Positions 7,489 through 15,574 are shown, counted from the stretch's first letter. The stretch: DNA of 29,094 bases from JAAYAN01 sp964437215 (GCA_964437215.1 CAYTFZ010000024.1:1-29094); one strand, 5' to 3'. The notes: a model not told the origin generated them from the letters alone. Numbers and translations are program-made.

Positions 7489-8037
7489 ATGGCTTTAATT
7501 ATTAATTTCATCCTGCTTGCTTTTTCGGAAAGCGGCAGTCATCAGGGCGGTATTCTTGATGTAAATCCAGGACTAATTATTTGGACAGCATTTACATTTG
7601 TAGTGCTTTTAATAATTTTGGGGAAATTTGCTTGGAAGCCCATTCTTAAATCGCTGGATGACAGAGAAAAATTCATTTCAGATTCTTTAGAAAAAGCTGA
7701 AAATGCCAGAAAAGAAGCCGAAAGACTTTTTGAGGAAAACAAAGCAAATCTTGCAAAGGCTGAAGAAGAAACACAAAAGATTATTTTGCAAGGAAGAGAA
7801 TACGCTGAAAAATTAAAAGATCAGATAATTGAAGAAAGCAAAAATGAAGCAAAAAAAATAATGGATGCTGCAACATCTGAAATTCAGCGGAAAAATCAGG
7901 AGGCAATGAATAATTTAAAAGAGCAGATAGTAGAAATAGCCGTAAATGCTGCCGAAAAAATTATTCGCGAAAATCTTGATAAAGAGTTGCAGAAAAAAAT
8001 TGTTGATAAATATATTCAGGAATTGCCTAAAAACTGA
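7489..8037 (+). CDS. atpF: F0F1 ATP synthase subunit b
   Basis: 182 residues. One membrane helix (about 28-48, with LIIWTAFTFVVLLIILGKF) is followed by WKPILKSLDDREKFI, the conserved membrane-exit block of subunit b. A long charged coiled coil then runs to about residue 160 and forms the peripheral stalk to F1. The end of the gene overlaps atpH by 1 nt (TGATG), so the two stalk subunits are translationally coupled. The ATG at 7489 has AAAGG upstream. Only one b-type gene is seen, so the stalk is probably a homodimer. Confidence 0.94.
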   Translation: MALIINFILLAFSESGSHQGGILDVNPGLIIWTAFTFVVLLIILGKFAWKPILKSLDDREKFISDSLEKAENARKEAERLFEENKANLAKAEEETQKIILQGREYAEKLKDQIIEESKNEAKKIMDAATSEIQRKNQEAMNNLKEQIVEIAVNAAEKIIRENLDKELQKKIVDKYIQELPKN

Positions 8038-8573
8038 TGAGTACATTTAACGTTACATCAAGATACGCTAAGGCATTTTATTCGCAGGCAGAAAGCAAAG
8101 GGTTGCTGGAGGAAGTGTCAGCGGATACAGAGGATGTGGTTAAGACATTCGAAAACTCCAAACAGTTAAGAACTTTAGTAAAAAATCCAGTTTTAGGCAA
8201 TGAGAAAAAATTGGCTGTGCTGCACGAAATATTTGCTGAAAAGGTTAATAGGGAAACTATAAACTTTATTTCCTTTATTACTGAAAAAGACAGGGCTTTT
8301 TTATTATTTGAAATATTTAAAAGACTTTCGCAAATAATAAACGAAAAAACCGGATATGTAGAAGTTGAAGTATCGAGTGCTGTGGTTGTATCTGATGAAC
8401 AAGATAAAATGCTTATTTCCAAACTTGAAGAGTTTACAGAAAAAAAGGTAAAAGCAAAATATAAAATTAACGAAAATTTAATTGGCGGGTTTATTGCCCG
8501 GATTGGTGATGTTTTGGTTGATGCATCAGTGAAAAACCAGTTAAAGATATTAAAAAAACAATTACTAAGTTAA
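8037..8573 (+). CDS. atpH: F1 ATP synthase subunit delta
   Basis: 178 residues, the standard OSCP/delta size. The opening RYAKAFYSQAESKGLLEEV is the conserved first helix, and the C-terminal block NENLIGGFIARIGDVLVDASV is the family signature. Delta links the top of the alpha3-beta3 head to the b stalk. It shares one nucleotide with atpF. A small hairpin lies between its stop codon and atpA. Confidence 0.95.
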   Translation: MSTFNVTSRYAKAFYSQAESKGLLEEVSADTEDVVKTFENSKQLRTLVKNPVLGNEKKLAVLHEIFAEKVNRETINFISFITEKDRAFLLFEIFKRLSQIINEKTGYVEVEVSSAVVVSDEQDKMLISKLEEFTEKKVKAKYKINENLIGGFIARIGDVLVDASVKNQLKILKKQLLS

Positions 8574-8588
8574 AGCAGAATACTGCTT
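8573..8588 (+). other. Short hairpin between atpH and atpA
   Basis: A perfect 6-bp inverted repeat AAGCAG / CTGCTT with an AATA tetraloop starts at the last base of the atpH stop codon and ends a few nt before the atpA ribosome binding site. It is followed by A residues rather than T residues, so it is not a terminator. A role as mRNA processing or stability element is inference. Confidence 0.45.
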
Positions 8589-8606
8589 AAAAAAAGGAAT
8601 AATTGT

Positions 8607-10154
8607 ATGGCTGAAGTTAGACCGGATGAAGTTTCTGCAATATTAAGAAAGCAATTATCTGGTTTCGATAGTGAAATAGATATTTACGATGTCGGTACTG
8701 TTTTACAGGTAGGAGACGGTATTGCCAGAGTTTACGGACTTTCCAATGTTATGGCAAGCGAGCTGCTCGAATTTCCGAATGATGTGATGGGAATGGTTCT
8801 TAATCTTGAAGAGGATAGCGTAGGCTGTGTCCTTTTTGGCGAAAGTTCGCTTATAAAAGAAGGTGATACAGTTAAAAGAACCAAAAGAGTAGCTTCTTTT
8901 CCTGTAGGAGATTCTTTGCTGGGACGGGTTGTTGATCCTTTAGGTGAACCTCAAGACGGAAAGGGCACTCTCGATTCGGTAAAATATATGCCTATCGAAA
9001 GAAAAGCGCTTGGCGTATTAGCACGCCAGCCTGTGAAAGAACCGCTTCAAACAGGAATTGCAGCCGTTGATGCTATGATTCCTATAGGAAGAGGACAAAG
9101 AGAATTGATAATTGGCGACAGGCAAACTGGTAAAACTGCTGTTGCAATAGATGCCATTATTAATCAGAAATTTACGCATACTGAAGAAGCTTCAAAATTA
9201 GGGATTAAACCTGTTTACTGCGTATATGTTGCTATCGGACAGAAAAATTCTACAGTTGCTCAGGTAGTAGCAAAACTTGAACAACACGGTGCAATGGAAT
9301 ACACTACAGTTGTATCTGCCCCAGCATCCTCACCAGCACCACTCCAGTATATTGCTCCGTATTCAGGAGCAACATTAGGTGAATATTTCCGTGACAATGG
9401 AAAGCATTCGCTGGTTGTTTATGATGATCTTTCGAAGCAAGCTACTGCGTACAGAGAATTAGCTTTGTTGCTGCGCCGTCCTCCCGGACGCGAAGCATAC
9501 CCTGGTGATGTATTTTATCTGCATTCGCGTTTGTTGGAGCGCGCATCAAAATTAAATGATGATTTAGGCGGCGGAAGTCTTACTGCTTTGCCGATAATTG
9601 AAACTCAGCAGGGAGACGTTTCTGCATATATTCCAACGAATGTAATTTCAATTACAGACGGACAAATTTATCTTGAACCGAATTTATTTAATTCTGGTGT
9701 TCGTCCTGCTATTAACGTTGGAATAAGCGTTTCTCGTGTTGGTGGAAATGCCCAGATTAAAGCTATGAAAAAAGTTGCAGGTTCACTTAAACTTGAACTT
9801 GCACAATATCGTGAGCTCGAAGCTTTTGCAAAATTCGGTTCGGATTTGGATAAATCAACGCGAAAAACCTTGGCAAAAGGAGAAAGGCTTGTAGAATTAC
9901 TTAAACAAGGACAGTACAGACCAATGCCGGTAGAAAAACAAGTAGTGAGCGTTTTCCTTGGAACCCAGGGCTATTTAGAAAATATAGCGGTAAAAGATGT
10001 AAAGCGGTTTGAAAAAGAAATTCTTGAGTATATTGAATTAAAGTATAACGACATTTTTAAGTCCATTCGCGAAAGTAAAGTGCTGGATGATGGAACTGCC
10101 GAAAAGATAAAAGAAGCTGCTGAAGATTTTATATCAAAATTTAAACATAGTTAG
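8607..10154 (+). CDS. atpA: F1 ATP synthase subunit alpha
   Basis: 515 residues, the normal length. The Walker A loop GDRQTGKT is at 170-177. The nucleotide-binding body holds VYVAIGQKNSTVAQV and YDDLSKQA (about 269-276), and the alpha signature PGREAYPGDVFYLHSRLLER is intact. Alpha carries the non-catalytic nucleotide sites and forms the hexamer with beta, whose gene is not in this window. AAGGAA sits upstream of the ATG, after the hairpin that follows atpH. The gene is followed after 8 nt by atpG. Confidence 0.98.
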   Translation: MAEVRPDEVSAILRKQLSGFDSEIDIYDVGTVLQVGDGIARVYGLSNVMASELLEFPNDVMGMVLNLEEDSVGCVLFGESSLIKEGDTVKRTKRVASFPVGDSLLGRVVDPLGEPQDGKGTLDSVKYMPIERKALGVLARQPVKEPLQTGIAAVDAMIPIGRGQRELIIGDRQTGKTAVAIDAIINQKFTHTEEASKLGIKPVYCVYVAIGQKNSTVAQVVAKLEQHGAMEYTTVVSAPASSPAPLQYIAPYSGATLGEYFRDNGKHSLVVYDDLSKQATAYRELALLLRRPPGREAYPGDVFYLHSRLLERASKLNDDLGGGSLTALPIIETQQGDVSAYIPTNVISITDGQIYLEPNLFNSGVRPAINVGISVSRVGGNAQIKAMKKVAGSLKLELAQYRELEAFAKFGSDLDKSTRKTLAKGERLVELLKQGQYRPMPVEKQVVSVFLGTQGYLENIAVKDVKRFEKEILEYIELKYNDIFKSIRESKVLDDGTAEKIKEAAEDFISKFKHS

Positions 10155-10162
10155 TTAAAATA

Positions 10163-11047
10163 ATGGCAACTTTAAGAGATATTAAAAGGCGTATTGTTGG
10201 TGTTAAAAATACCCAGCAAATTACAAAAGCAATGAAAATGGTAGCTGCTGCTAAATTACGCAGGGCACAAGATAACATTGTAAGCGCCAGACCATATTCT
10301 CGGATGATTAAAAAAATATTAAATAATCTGCTTGCTGTTTCAAAAATTGCCGAAAATCCGCTTACCGAAAAAAGGAATCCTGAGAAAATTGCCGTTATAA
10401 TTATTACATCAGATCGCGGACTTTGCGGAAGTTTTAATATGAACATTATTCGTGAAGCTGAGGATTTGATTAAACAAGGATACAAAGAACAATCGGAAGC
10501 GGGTAATGTAGTTCTTTATTGTTTCGGAAAAAAAGGTTATGAATATTTTTCTAAACGTGATTTTAAAATTGAAGGAAATTATTCAGGAGTTTTTTCGGAA
10601 CTAAAATTTGAAGTTGCCTCGAAATTTGTTAATTCAATGATTCATAAATTTTCTAAAAAAGAAATTGATAAAGTAGTAATTGTTTATAATAAATTTAAAT
10701 CAGTAATACAGCACGATAAAACTATTGAACAGCTTTTACCTATCGAAGCTGCTGATGAAACAAAAATTGAAAATAATGCGGAAGTTGATTACATTTACGA
10801 ACCAGATAAAATAAGTATTATTAATTCTTTATTGCCGAAATACTTAAATTCAACAATGTGGCAGGCTTTATTAGAATCGTATGCTGCTGAATTAGGTGCT
10901 AGAATGACTGCAATGGATATGGCAACAGAAAATGCAAAAGAATTGATACGTACTTTAAATATTACTTATAATAAAGAAAGACAAGCCTCAATTACAAAAG
11001 AAATATTGGAAATTGTATCGGGCGCTGATGCTCTTCAAAATGGATAA
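10163..11047 (+). CDS. atpG: F1 ATP synthase subunit gamma
   Basis: 294 residues. The N-terminal coiled-coil block (LRDIKRRIVGVKNTQQITKA, then MKMVAAAKLRRAQ) and the C-terminal block (ARMTAMDMATENAKELI) are the two conserved halves of the rotating shaft. The middle Rossmann-like part holds IITSDRGLCGSFN. The start lies 8 nt after the atpA stop with no clear Shine-Dalgarno. In many bacteria atpD and atpC follow; here the next gene is ffh, so beta and epsilon must be encoded elsewhere, as is known for Chlorobi and relatives. Confidence 0.96.
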   Translation: MATLRDIKRRIVGVKNTQQITKAMKMVAAAKLRRAQDNIVSARPYSRMIKKILNNLLAVSKIAENPLTEKRNPEKIAVIIITSDRGLCGSFNMNIIREAEDLIKQGYKEQSEAGNVVLYCFGKKGYEYFSKRDFKIEGNYSGVFSELKFEVASKFVNSMIHKFSKKEIDKVVIVYNKFKSVIQHDKTIEQLLPIEAADETKIENNAEVDYIYEPDKISIINSLLPKYLNSTMWQALLESYAAELGARMTAMDMATENAKELIRTLNITYNKERQASITKEILEIVSGADALQNG

Positions 11048-11106
11048 TTAGATTATTAGTTGTGTTCAAGATACTTTTTTAGTATTTTAACACTGAATTG
11101 AGATAT

Positions 11107-12441
11107 ATGTTTGATGAATTAAGTTTAAAATTAGAAAAAGTTCTTAAAAAGGTTACCGGACAAGGGAAAATAACCGAGAGCAATATATCGGATACTTTAC
11201 GCGAAATCCGGCTTGTTCTTTTAGATGCTGATGTTAACTACAAAGTAGTTAAACAATTTATAGAAGATGTTAAAGAAAAAGCACTTGGCAAAGATGTTTT
11301 AATTTCCGTTACACCGGGTCAGCTCATCACAAAAATTATATACGATGAATTGACTAAACTGATGGGAGGAATGCGAAGCGAACTTGTTTTGAATGCTTCG
11401 GGTCCGACTATAATTTTAATGGTTGGATTGCAAGGTTCAGGAAAAACAACTTTCAGTGCAAAACTGGCTAAATATTTAACTGATAAAAAGCGTAAAGCGC
11501 TACTTGTTGCAGCAGATATATACAGGCCTGCTGCTATTGATCAGCTTAAACTTTTAGGAAAACAGATTGATGTTCCGGTTTTTTCGATTGATGGTCTTAA
11601 AGATGCGGTTACGATTGCAAAAGATTCTATGAATTTTGCAAAGGAAAACAATCTGGATACAATTATCATTGATACAGCAGGAAGATTGCACATTGATGAA
11701 AATTTAATGGATGAAATCTCTGCTATTAAAAATGCTGTTAATCCAACCGAAATTTTGTTTGTTGTAGATTCAATGACCGGTCAGGATGCAGTTAATTCTG
11801 CAAAAGCATTTCACGAAAAGGTTGACTTCAGCGGAATTGTTCTTACAAAACTTGATGGCGATTCAAGAGGCGGATGTGCTCTTTCTATACGGGCAGTTGT
11901 AAATAAACCAGTTAAATTTACAAGCTCCGGCGAAAAACTGGATTCGATTGAAATATTTTATCCGGAAAGACTGGCTTCTCGTATTTTAGGTCGCGGCGAT
12001 GTAATATCTTTAGTAGAAAAAGCCCAAGAACAGTTTGATTCGAAAGAAGCTGAAGATTTGGAAAAAAAGATTCTTTCTAATAAATTTGACCTTGACGATT
12101 TTCTTAAACAGATAAAAATGATTAAGAAAATGGGTTCTTTGAAATCAATTTTAGGTATGATTCCCGGTTTGGGTTCTCAAATTCGAAATGCTGATATTGA
12201 TGAAAAGCATCTCGTTAAAGTAGAATCGATAATCCAGTCGATGACTGTTGCAGAGAGAAAAAACCCGAGAATACTGAACGGAAGCAGACGAAAGAGAATT
12301 TCTTTAGGAAGCGGAAATTCAATTCAGGAGGTTAATAGATTGATTAAGCAGTTTGAAGAAATGCAAAAAATGATGAAGGTATTTACAAATAAAAATAATA
12401 TCAGGAATTTTAAAAATTTAAAGAATAAAAGATTTAATTAG
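11107..12441 (+). CDS. ffh: Signal recognition particle protein Ffh (SRP54)
   Basis: 444 residues: N domain (1-about 95), G domain with P-loop GLQGSGKTT (107-115), DTAGRLHIDE and TKLDGDSRGG, then the methionine-rich M domain from about 297 with KKMGSLKSILGMIPG and the SGS-like stretch NGSRRKRISLGSG that binds SRP RNA. It is a GTPase that delivers membrane-protein nascent chains to FtsY. I take the ATG at 11107 (MFDELS, the family's usual opening) over an in-frame TTG at 11098. A weak promoter-like pair (TTG at 11060, TATTTTAA at 11083) lies in the 59-nt gap after atpG. The SRP RNA gene is not in the window. Confidence 0.97.
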   Translation: MFDELSLKLEKVLKKVTGQGKITESNISDTLREIRLVLLDADVNYKVVKQFIEDVKEKALGKDVLISVTPGQLITKIIYDELTKLMGGMRSELVLNASGPTIILMVGLQGSGKTTFSAKLAKYLTDKKRKALLVAADIYRPAAIDQLKLLGKQIDVPVFSIDGLKDAVTIAKDSMNFAKENNLDTIIIDTAGRLHIDENLMDEISAIKNAVNPTEILFVVDSMTGQDAVNSAKAFHEKVDFSGIVLTKLDGDSRGGCALSIRAVVNKPVKFTSSGEKLDSIEIFYPERLASRILGRGDVISLVEKAQEQFDSKEAEDLEKKILSNKFDLDDFLKQIKMIKKMGSLKSILGMIPGLGSQIRNADIDEKHLVKVESIIQSMTVAERKNPRILNGSRRKRISLGSGNSIQEVNRLIKQFEEMQKMMKVFTNKNNIRNFKNLKNKRFN

Positions 12442-12467
12442 AATAATATAATTGGAGGAATAGTAAC

Positions 12468-12899
12468 TTGGCAGTAAAGATAAGATTAAGAAGAATGGGA
12501 AAGAAAAGGCAGCCTGTTTATAAAGTAGTGGCTGCAGATGCAAGATCACCACGAGACGGAAGAATTATTGAAGCGCTTGGTCTGTATAATCCAAAAACAA
12601 ATCCTGCAACTGTAGAATTGAATAATGATAGAGCTTTATATTGGCTTAGTGTTGGTGCACAGCCTACAACAACTGTCAGAAATATTCTAAGCAAAGAAGG
12701 TATTTTGTTAAAGAAACAGCTGATGAAAAAAGGTGTTAGTGCAGAAGAAGCTGATGTTAAGGTTGCTGCTTGGAAAGAAGAAAGACTTGCGAATAGCGAA
12801 AAAAAGATAAAAAAATCTTCAAAAGAGAAAGTTACCGAAAGTGCTGCGGAAGTGAAAGGTACTGCTTCTGAAGAAACTGCTGCTGAAATAAAAGAATAA
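12468..12899 (+). CDS. rpsP: 30S ribosomal protein S16 with charged C-terminal tail
   Basis: 143 residues. The first 80 or so are the S16 core (VKIRLRRMGKKRQPVYKVVA, then RDGRIIEALGLYNP and a Pro-Thr-rich turn). The rest, about 85-143, is a Lys/Glu/Ala-rich low-complexity extension absent from the roughly 80-residue E. coli protein but common in Bacteroidetes and Chlorobi. The start is a TTG at 12468, supported by GGAGGA 8 nt upstream and by the family start MAVKIRL. It opens the usual rpsP-khpA-rimM-trmD-rplS translation cluster and follows ffh, the order also seen in Firmicutes. Confidence 0.95.
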   Translation: MAVKIRLRRMGKKRQPVYKVVAADARSPRDGRIIEALGLYNPKTNPATVELNNDRALYWLSVGAQPTTTVRNILSKEGILLKKQLMKKGVSAEEADVKVAAWKEERLANSEKKIKKSSKEKVTESAAEVKGTASEETAAEIKE

Positions 12900-12970
12900 A
12901 TCTCTTTTTTCGAGCAGGTGATGCACTAAAAATAATGTACCAGAATCTCTAATATTTTAAAGGTATTCTC

Positions 12971-13204
12971 ATGAAACAATTTATTGAGTTCATCGCAAAA
13001 AACCTGGTTGATAACCCTGATACAGTTGTTGTTGATGAAAAACAGACTGATCAAAAGAAAATTGTTTATACGCTTAAGGTTGGCGCTGAAGATGTTGGAA
13101 AAGTAATTGGGAAACAAGGCAAAACTGCTCAGGCAATAAGAATATTATTGACAGCTGTTGCTGCCAAAGAAGGTAAAAGAGCAATACTGGAGATTCTTGA
13201 TTAG
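12971..13204 (+). CDS. khpA: KH-domain RNA-binding protein KhpA
   Basis: 77 residues, a single type II KH domain with the RNA-binding GxxG loop GKQG at 47-50 inside VGKVIGKQGKTAQAIR. KhpA binds RNA (with KhpB in Gram-positives) and is regularly encoded between rpsP and rimM. AAAGG lies about 8 nt before the ATG. The 71-nt gap after rpsP has no terminator-like repeat. Its stop lies 2 nt before the rimM start. Confidence 0.92.
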   Translation: MKQFIEFIAKNLVDNPDTVVVDEKQTDQKKIVYTLKVGAEDVGKVIGKQGKTAQAIRILLTAVAAKEGKRAILEILD

Positions 13205-13206
13205 TT

Positions 13207-13749
13207 TTGTACTCCGAAAAAGAAGAGAAAGATTATTTTTTAATTGCTGAAATAAAATCAGTTAATAGCTCTGACGGATTTGTAGGTGTAAGATCACATT
13301 CTGATTCTGCTGAAAGGTTCTTACATCTGGAAAAAGTATTCATCGATATTTTTGGTGGAATGAGGAAGTTTATAGTTGAAGATGTGAGAATTGACCGTCA
13401 GTTAATTTTAATAAAGTTTCTTAATTTCGATACATCTGAAGATGTTTCTTTTCTTGTAGGAAAGAAAGTATTTGTTGAAAAGACAGACATTCTAAAAATT
13501 GATGAAGAAAGCAATACTTTCTTTATTCATGATTTAATAGGATGTAAAGTTGTCCGGAACGATAAATATATTGGTGTTTTGGAAGAAGTATTATCACTTC
13601 CGGCAAATGACGTTTACGTTGTTAAAGATGAAGAAGGTGGTGAAATACTAATTCCTGCAGTTAAGGATTTTGTTCTTAAAATTGATATAAAGAATAAAGT
13701 GTTGACACTTGTTCCCGGAAAATTTGATATATATGATGATGAGAATTGA
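13207..13749 (+). CDS. rimM: 16S rRNA processing protein RimM
   Basis: 180 residues. The N-terminal RimM barrel holds FLIAEIKSVNSSDGFVGVRS, a divergent form of the IGKIVGxHGxxGEV opening, and the C-terminal PRC barrel (about 95-170) has DLIGCKVV, LPANDVYVV and GEILIPAVKDFV. RimM assists 30S maturation by binding S19. The only in-frame start near the N-terminus is the TTG at 13207; an in-frame stop lies just upstream, and the next ATG would remove a third of the protein. No good Shine-Dalgarno is at the right distance. Its end overlaps trmD. Confidence 0.9.
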   Translation: MYSEKEEKDYFLIAEIKSVNSSDGFVGVRSHSDSAERFLHLEKVFIDIFGGMRKFIVEDVRIDRQLILIKFLNFDTSEDVSFLVGKKVFVEKTDILKIDEESNTFFIHDLIGCKVVRNDKYIGVLEEVLSLPANDVYVVKDEEGGEILIPAVKDFVLKIDIKNKVLTLVPGKFDIYDDEN

Positions 13750-14422
13750 TATAATATCTGCTGTACCCGATTTATTGATTTCTCCTCTGAACAATAGTAT
13801 TATCAAACGGGCTCAGGATAAAGAATATGTAGAGATATTTATACATAATCTTCGGGATTATGCTTTCAATAAGCATAAACAGATAGATGATAAACCTTTT
13901 AGCGGCGGACCCGGTATGCTGCTAAAACCGGAACCGTTCTTTGAATGTATTGGAAAACTTAAAAGCGAAAGAAAATATGATCATATTATTTTTCCCGGAC
14001 CAAGAGGAAAAATATTTGATCAGAAGATAGCAAACAGGTTTTCATTGTGCGAAAATTTAATGTTTGTTGCAGGTCATTACAAAGGAATTGATCAGCGTGT
14101 TTTTGATTCCTTTGCTACAGATGAAATATCGCTTGGTAATTTTGTTTTAAGTGGGGGCGAGTTGCCTGCATTGGTTTTTGTTGATGCAGTTGTTCGGCTG
14201 ATTCCGGGTGTTCTTAACGATAGCGGATCGGCTTTATGCGATTCGTTTATGGACGAACATAAGATTGAAGCTCCGTACTATACGCGTCCGGCTGAATATA
14301 AAGGATTGCAAGTGCCGGAAGTATTATTATCGGGAAATAAAAAAAAAATAGATGATTGGAAAGAAGAACAATCAAAAATAATGACAAATAAATGGAAATT
14401 AAATAATAGTTTAGGAGGATAA
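13739..14422 (+). CDS. trmD: tRNA (guanine37-N1)-methyltransferase TrmD
   Basis: 227 residues. The SPOUT trefoil-knot SAM site is intact: SGGPGMLLKP (about 55-64), VAGHYKGIDQR (110-120) and SLGNFVLSGGE (131-141). Asp168, in DSFMDEH before the conserved YTRP, corresponds to the catalytic Asp169 of E. coli. The enzyme methylates G37 of tRNAs reading CNN and CGG-type codons and prevents frameshifting. Three in-frame ATGs are possible (13733, 13736, 13739); I use the last because MRIDI is the family's usual start. All overlap the rimM end by 11-17 nt. An A10 run covers codons 201-204 near the C-terminus. Confidence 0.96.
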   Translation: MRIDIISAVPDLLISPLNNSIIKRAQDKEYVEIFIHNLRDYAFNKHKQIDDKPFSGGPGMLLKPEPFFECIGKLKSERKYDHIIFPGPRGKIFDQKIANRFSLCENLMFVAGHYKGIDQRVFDSFATDEISLGNFVLSGGELPALVFVDAVVRLIPGVLNDSGSALCDSFMDEHKIEAPYYTRPAEYKGLQVPEVLLSGNKKKIDDWKEEQSKIMTNKWKLNNSLGG

Positions 14423-14423
14423 G

Positions 14424-14768
14424 ATGAATAAAATAATGGATATGGTTAAGGAGGAATTGAAGATTGAAAAACCTGCCTTTAAATCTGGTGACAGAGTAAA
14501 AGTACACGTCCGTGTTATAGAAGGAGATAAAGAAAGAATTCAGCCTTTTGAAGGTGATGTAATAAGCATAAAAGGGGAAGGAGCTTCAAAAACATTCACA
14601 GTAAGAAAAGTATCAAGCGGTGTAGGTGTTGAAAGGATATTTCTTTTGAATTCCCCAAGAATATCGCAGATTGAAGTTGTTAAAGAAGGTAAAGTAAGAA
14701 GAGCTAAACTCTATTATCTGCGTAATCTTTCCGGAAAAGCTGCAAGAATTAAAAGCAAAACAATTTAA
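14424..14768 (+). CDS. rplS: 50S ribosomal protein L19
   Basis: 114 residues, normal length. It shows the L19 core with FKSGDRVKVHVRVIEGDKER, PFEGDVISIKG, TFTVRKVSSGVGVERIF and the basic C-terminal KVRRAKLYYLRNLSGKAARI. AGGAGG at 14413-14418 precedes the ATG and overlaps the trmD end, which suits high expression of L19 relative to TrmD. It is the last gene of the translation cluster and is followed by a terminator. Confidence 0.97.
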   Translation: MNKIMDMVKEELKIEKPAFKSGDRVKVHVRVIEGDKERIQPFEGDVISIKGEGASKTFTVRKVSSGVGVERIFLLNSPRISQIEVVKEGKVRRAKLYYLRNLSGKAARIKSKTI

Positions 14769-14784
14769 GCAAAAAATAATTATT

Positions 14785-14810
14785 GCCGCCTTTTACAGGC
14801 GGTTTTTTTA
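14785..14810 (+). terminator. Rho-independent terminator after rplS
   Basis: CCGCC / GGCGG (14786-14790 with 14798-14802) and a 7-nt loop are followed by seven T residues. A flanking G-T wobble extends the stem. It closes the long run that begins near 1144. Confidence 0.88.
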
Positions 14811-14818
14811 TTTTAAAT

Positions 14819-15571
14819 ATGATAGCAATTCCAGATAACATATTCATGCAACTTTTTGCAGAATCGGTTTTAAAAAATTCTTCCGAAGAAATAAATTATG
14901 TGTCTTCTTCATTAGCACTAAGCAACCTGCTGGAAGATAGATGTGATGTTGCAATAATTCCCTCGCTTGATTTGCTGCAGCATAAGGAGCTTTTTATTTC
15001 AGGCAGAAACGCAGTATCTTTTGACGGGTATTTTTCAAATCAATATATTTACTTTAAAGAGAATGAAAAGAAAATTCAAGAATTATATTTACGCGGTGAT
15101 TTATCAAAAAACGAAATAATACTCAGCAAAATATTATTTCGCGAAAATTACAATTCGGACGTAAATATAATTATCGATACAAAAAGTTTTGAAATTGGAA
15201 GTAAAAACTATCTTGTTTCAGGAAATGAAAATTTTTCGGACAATCTTTTTAAAAAAGGAATTAGTTTTTGCGACGAAATATGCGATTTACTCGATGCACC
15301 TTATGTAAACTATGTAATTGCCTCGAAAAGAAGAGAATCTATTTTAGAAATAAACAAATTGTTTGTTGATGCTGAAGATAAAGTTGAGAATTATTTGAAA
15401 ACTTCAGCAGATTCGAAAATTGGAAAGGCATTAAAAACCGAGTTATTGAATAATTTCAACTCATTTTATTTTGAAATGACGGAAATTGAATCTGACTCGC
15501 TTAAAGAAATATTACGAATCTGCTATTATCAAGGTCTTGCCGAAGAATTATTTGAAATAAATTTTGTGTAG
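14819..15571 (+). CDS. Divergent MqnA/MqnD-like protein (possible menaquinone-pathway fold)
   Basis: 250 residues with no signal peptide. The layout resembles MqnA, the chorismate dehydratase of futalosine menaquinone synthesis, and its relative MqnD (periplasmic-binding-protein type II fold). SSLALSNLLEDRCDVAIIPS (about 35-54) matches the L-x-x-G-x-L-D-x-A-L-V-P-S block. NAVSFDGYFSNQYIYF matches the family's I-x-S-x-G-x-V-x-S-V-x-L-F strand. LLDAPYVNYVIASKR near residue 160 matches the W-x-x-x-T-G-L-P-F-V-F-A block. Identity is low, so this is a fold-level call and activity is uncertain. The ATG lies 9 nt after the rplS terminator's T run without a Shine-Dalgarno. It runs convergently into dnaX. 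Confidence 0.45.
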   Translation: MIAIPDNIFMQLFAESVLKNSSEEINYVSSSLALSNLLEDRCDVAIIPSLDLLQHKELFISGRNAVSFDGYFSNQYIYFKENEKKIQELYLRGDLSKNEIILSKILFRENYNSDVNIIIDTKSFEIGSKNYLVSGNENFSDNLFKKGISFCDEICDLLDAPYVNYVIASKRRESILEINKLFVDAEDKVENYLKTSADSKIGKALKTELLNNFNSFYFEMTEIESDSLKEILRICYYQGLAEELFEINFV

Positions 15572-15574
15572 ATT

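Noticed and set aside
11071..11085. ATACT / AGTAT repeat with a T5 loop before ffh, as a terminator after atpG.
   Set aside because: The stem has five weak pairs and the T residues are in the loop rather than after the stem.
12900..12970. Possible small RNA or terminator in the rpsP-khpA gap.
   Set aside because: Only a 3-bp GTG/CAC pair and scattered T residues are present; no stable hairpin.
14339..14348. A10 run in trmD with stops in both other frames.
   Set aside because: It lies 24 codons from the C-terminus, where a short form has no known role. I treat it as a sign that long A runs occur by chance here and as a caution for the dnaX case.
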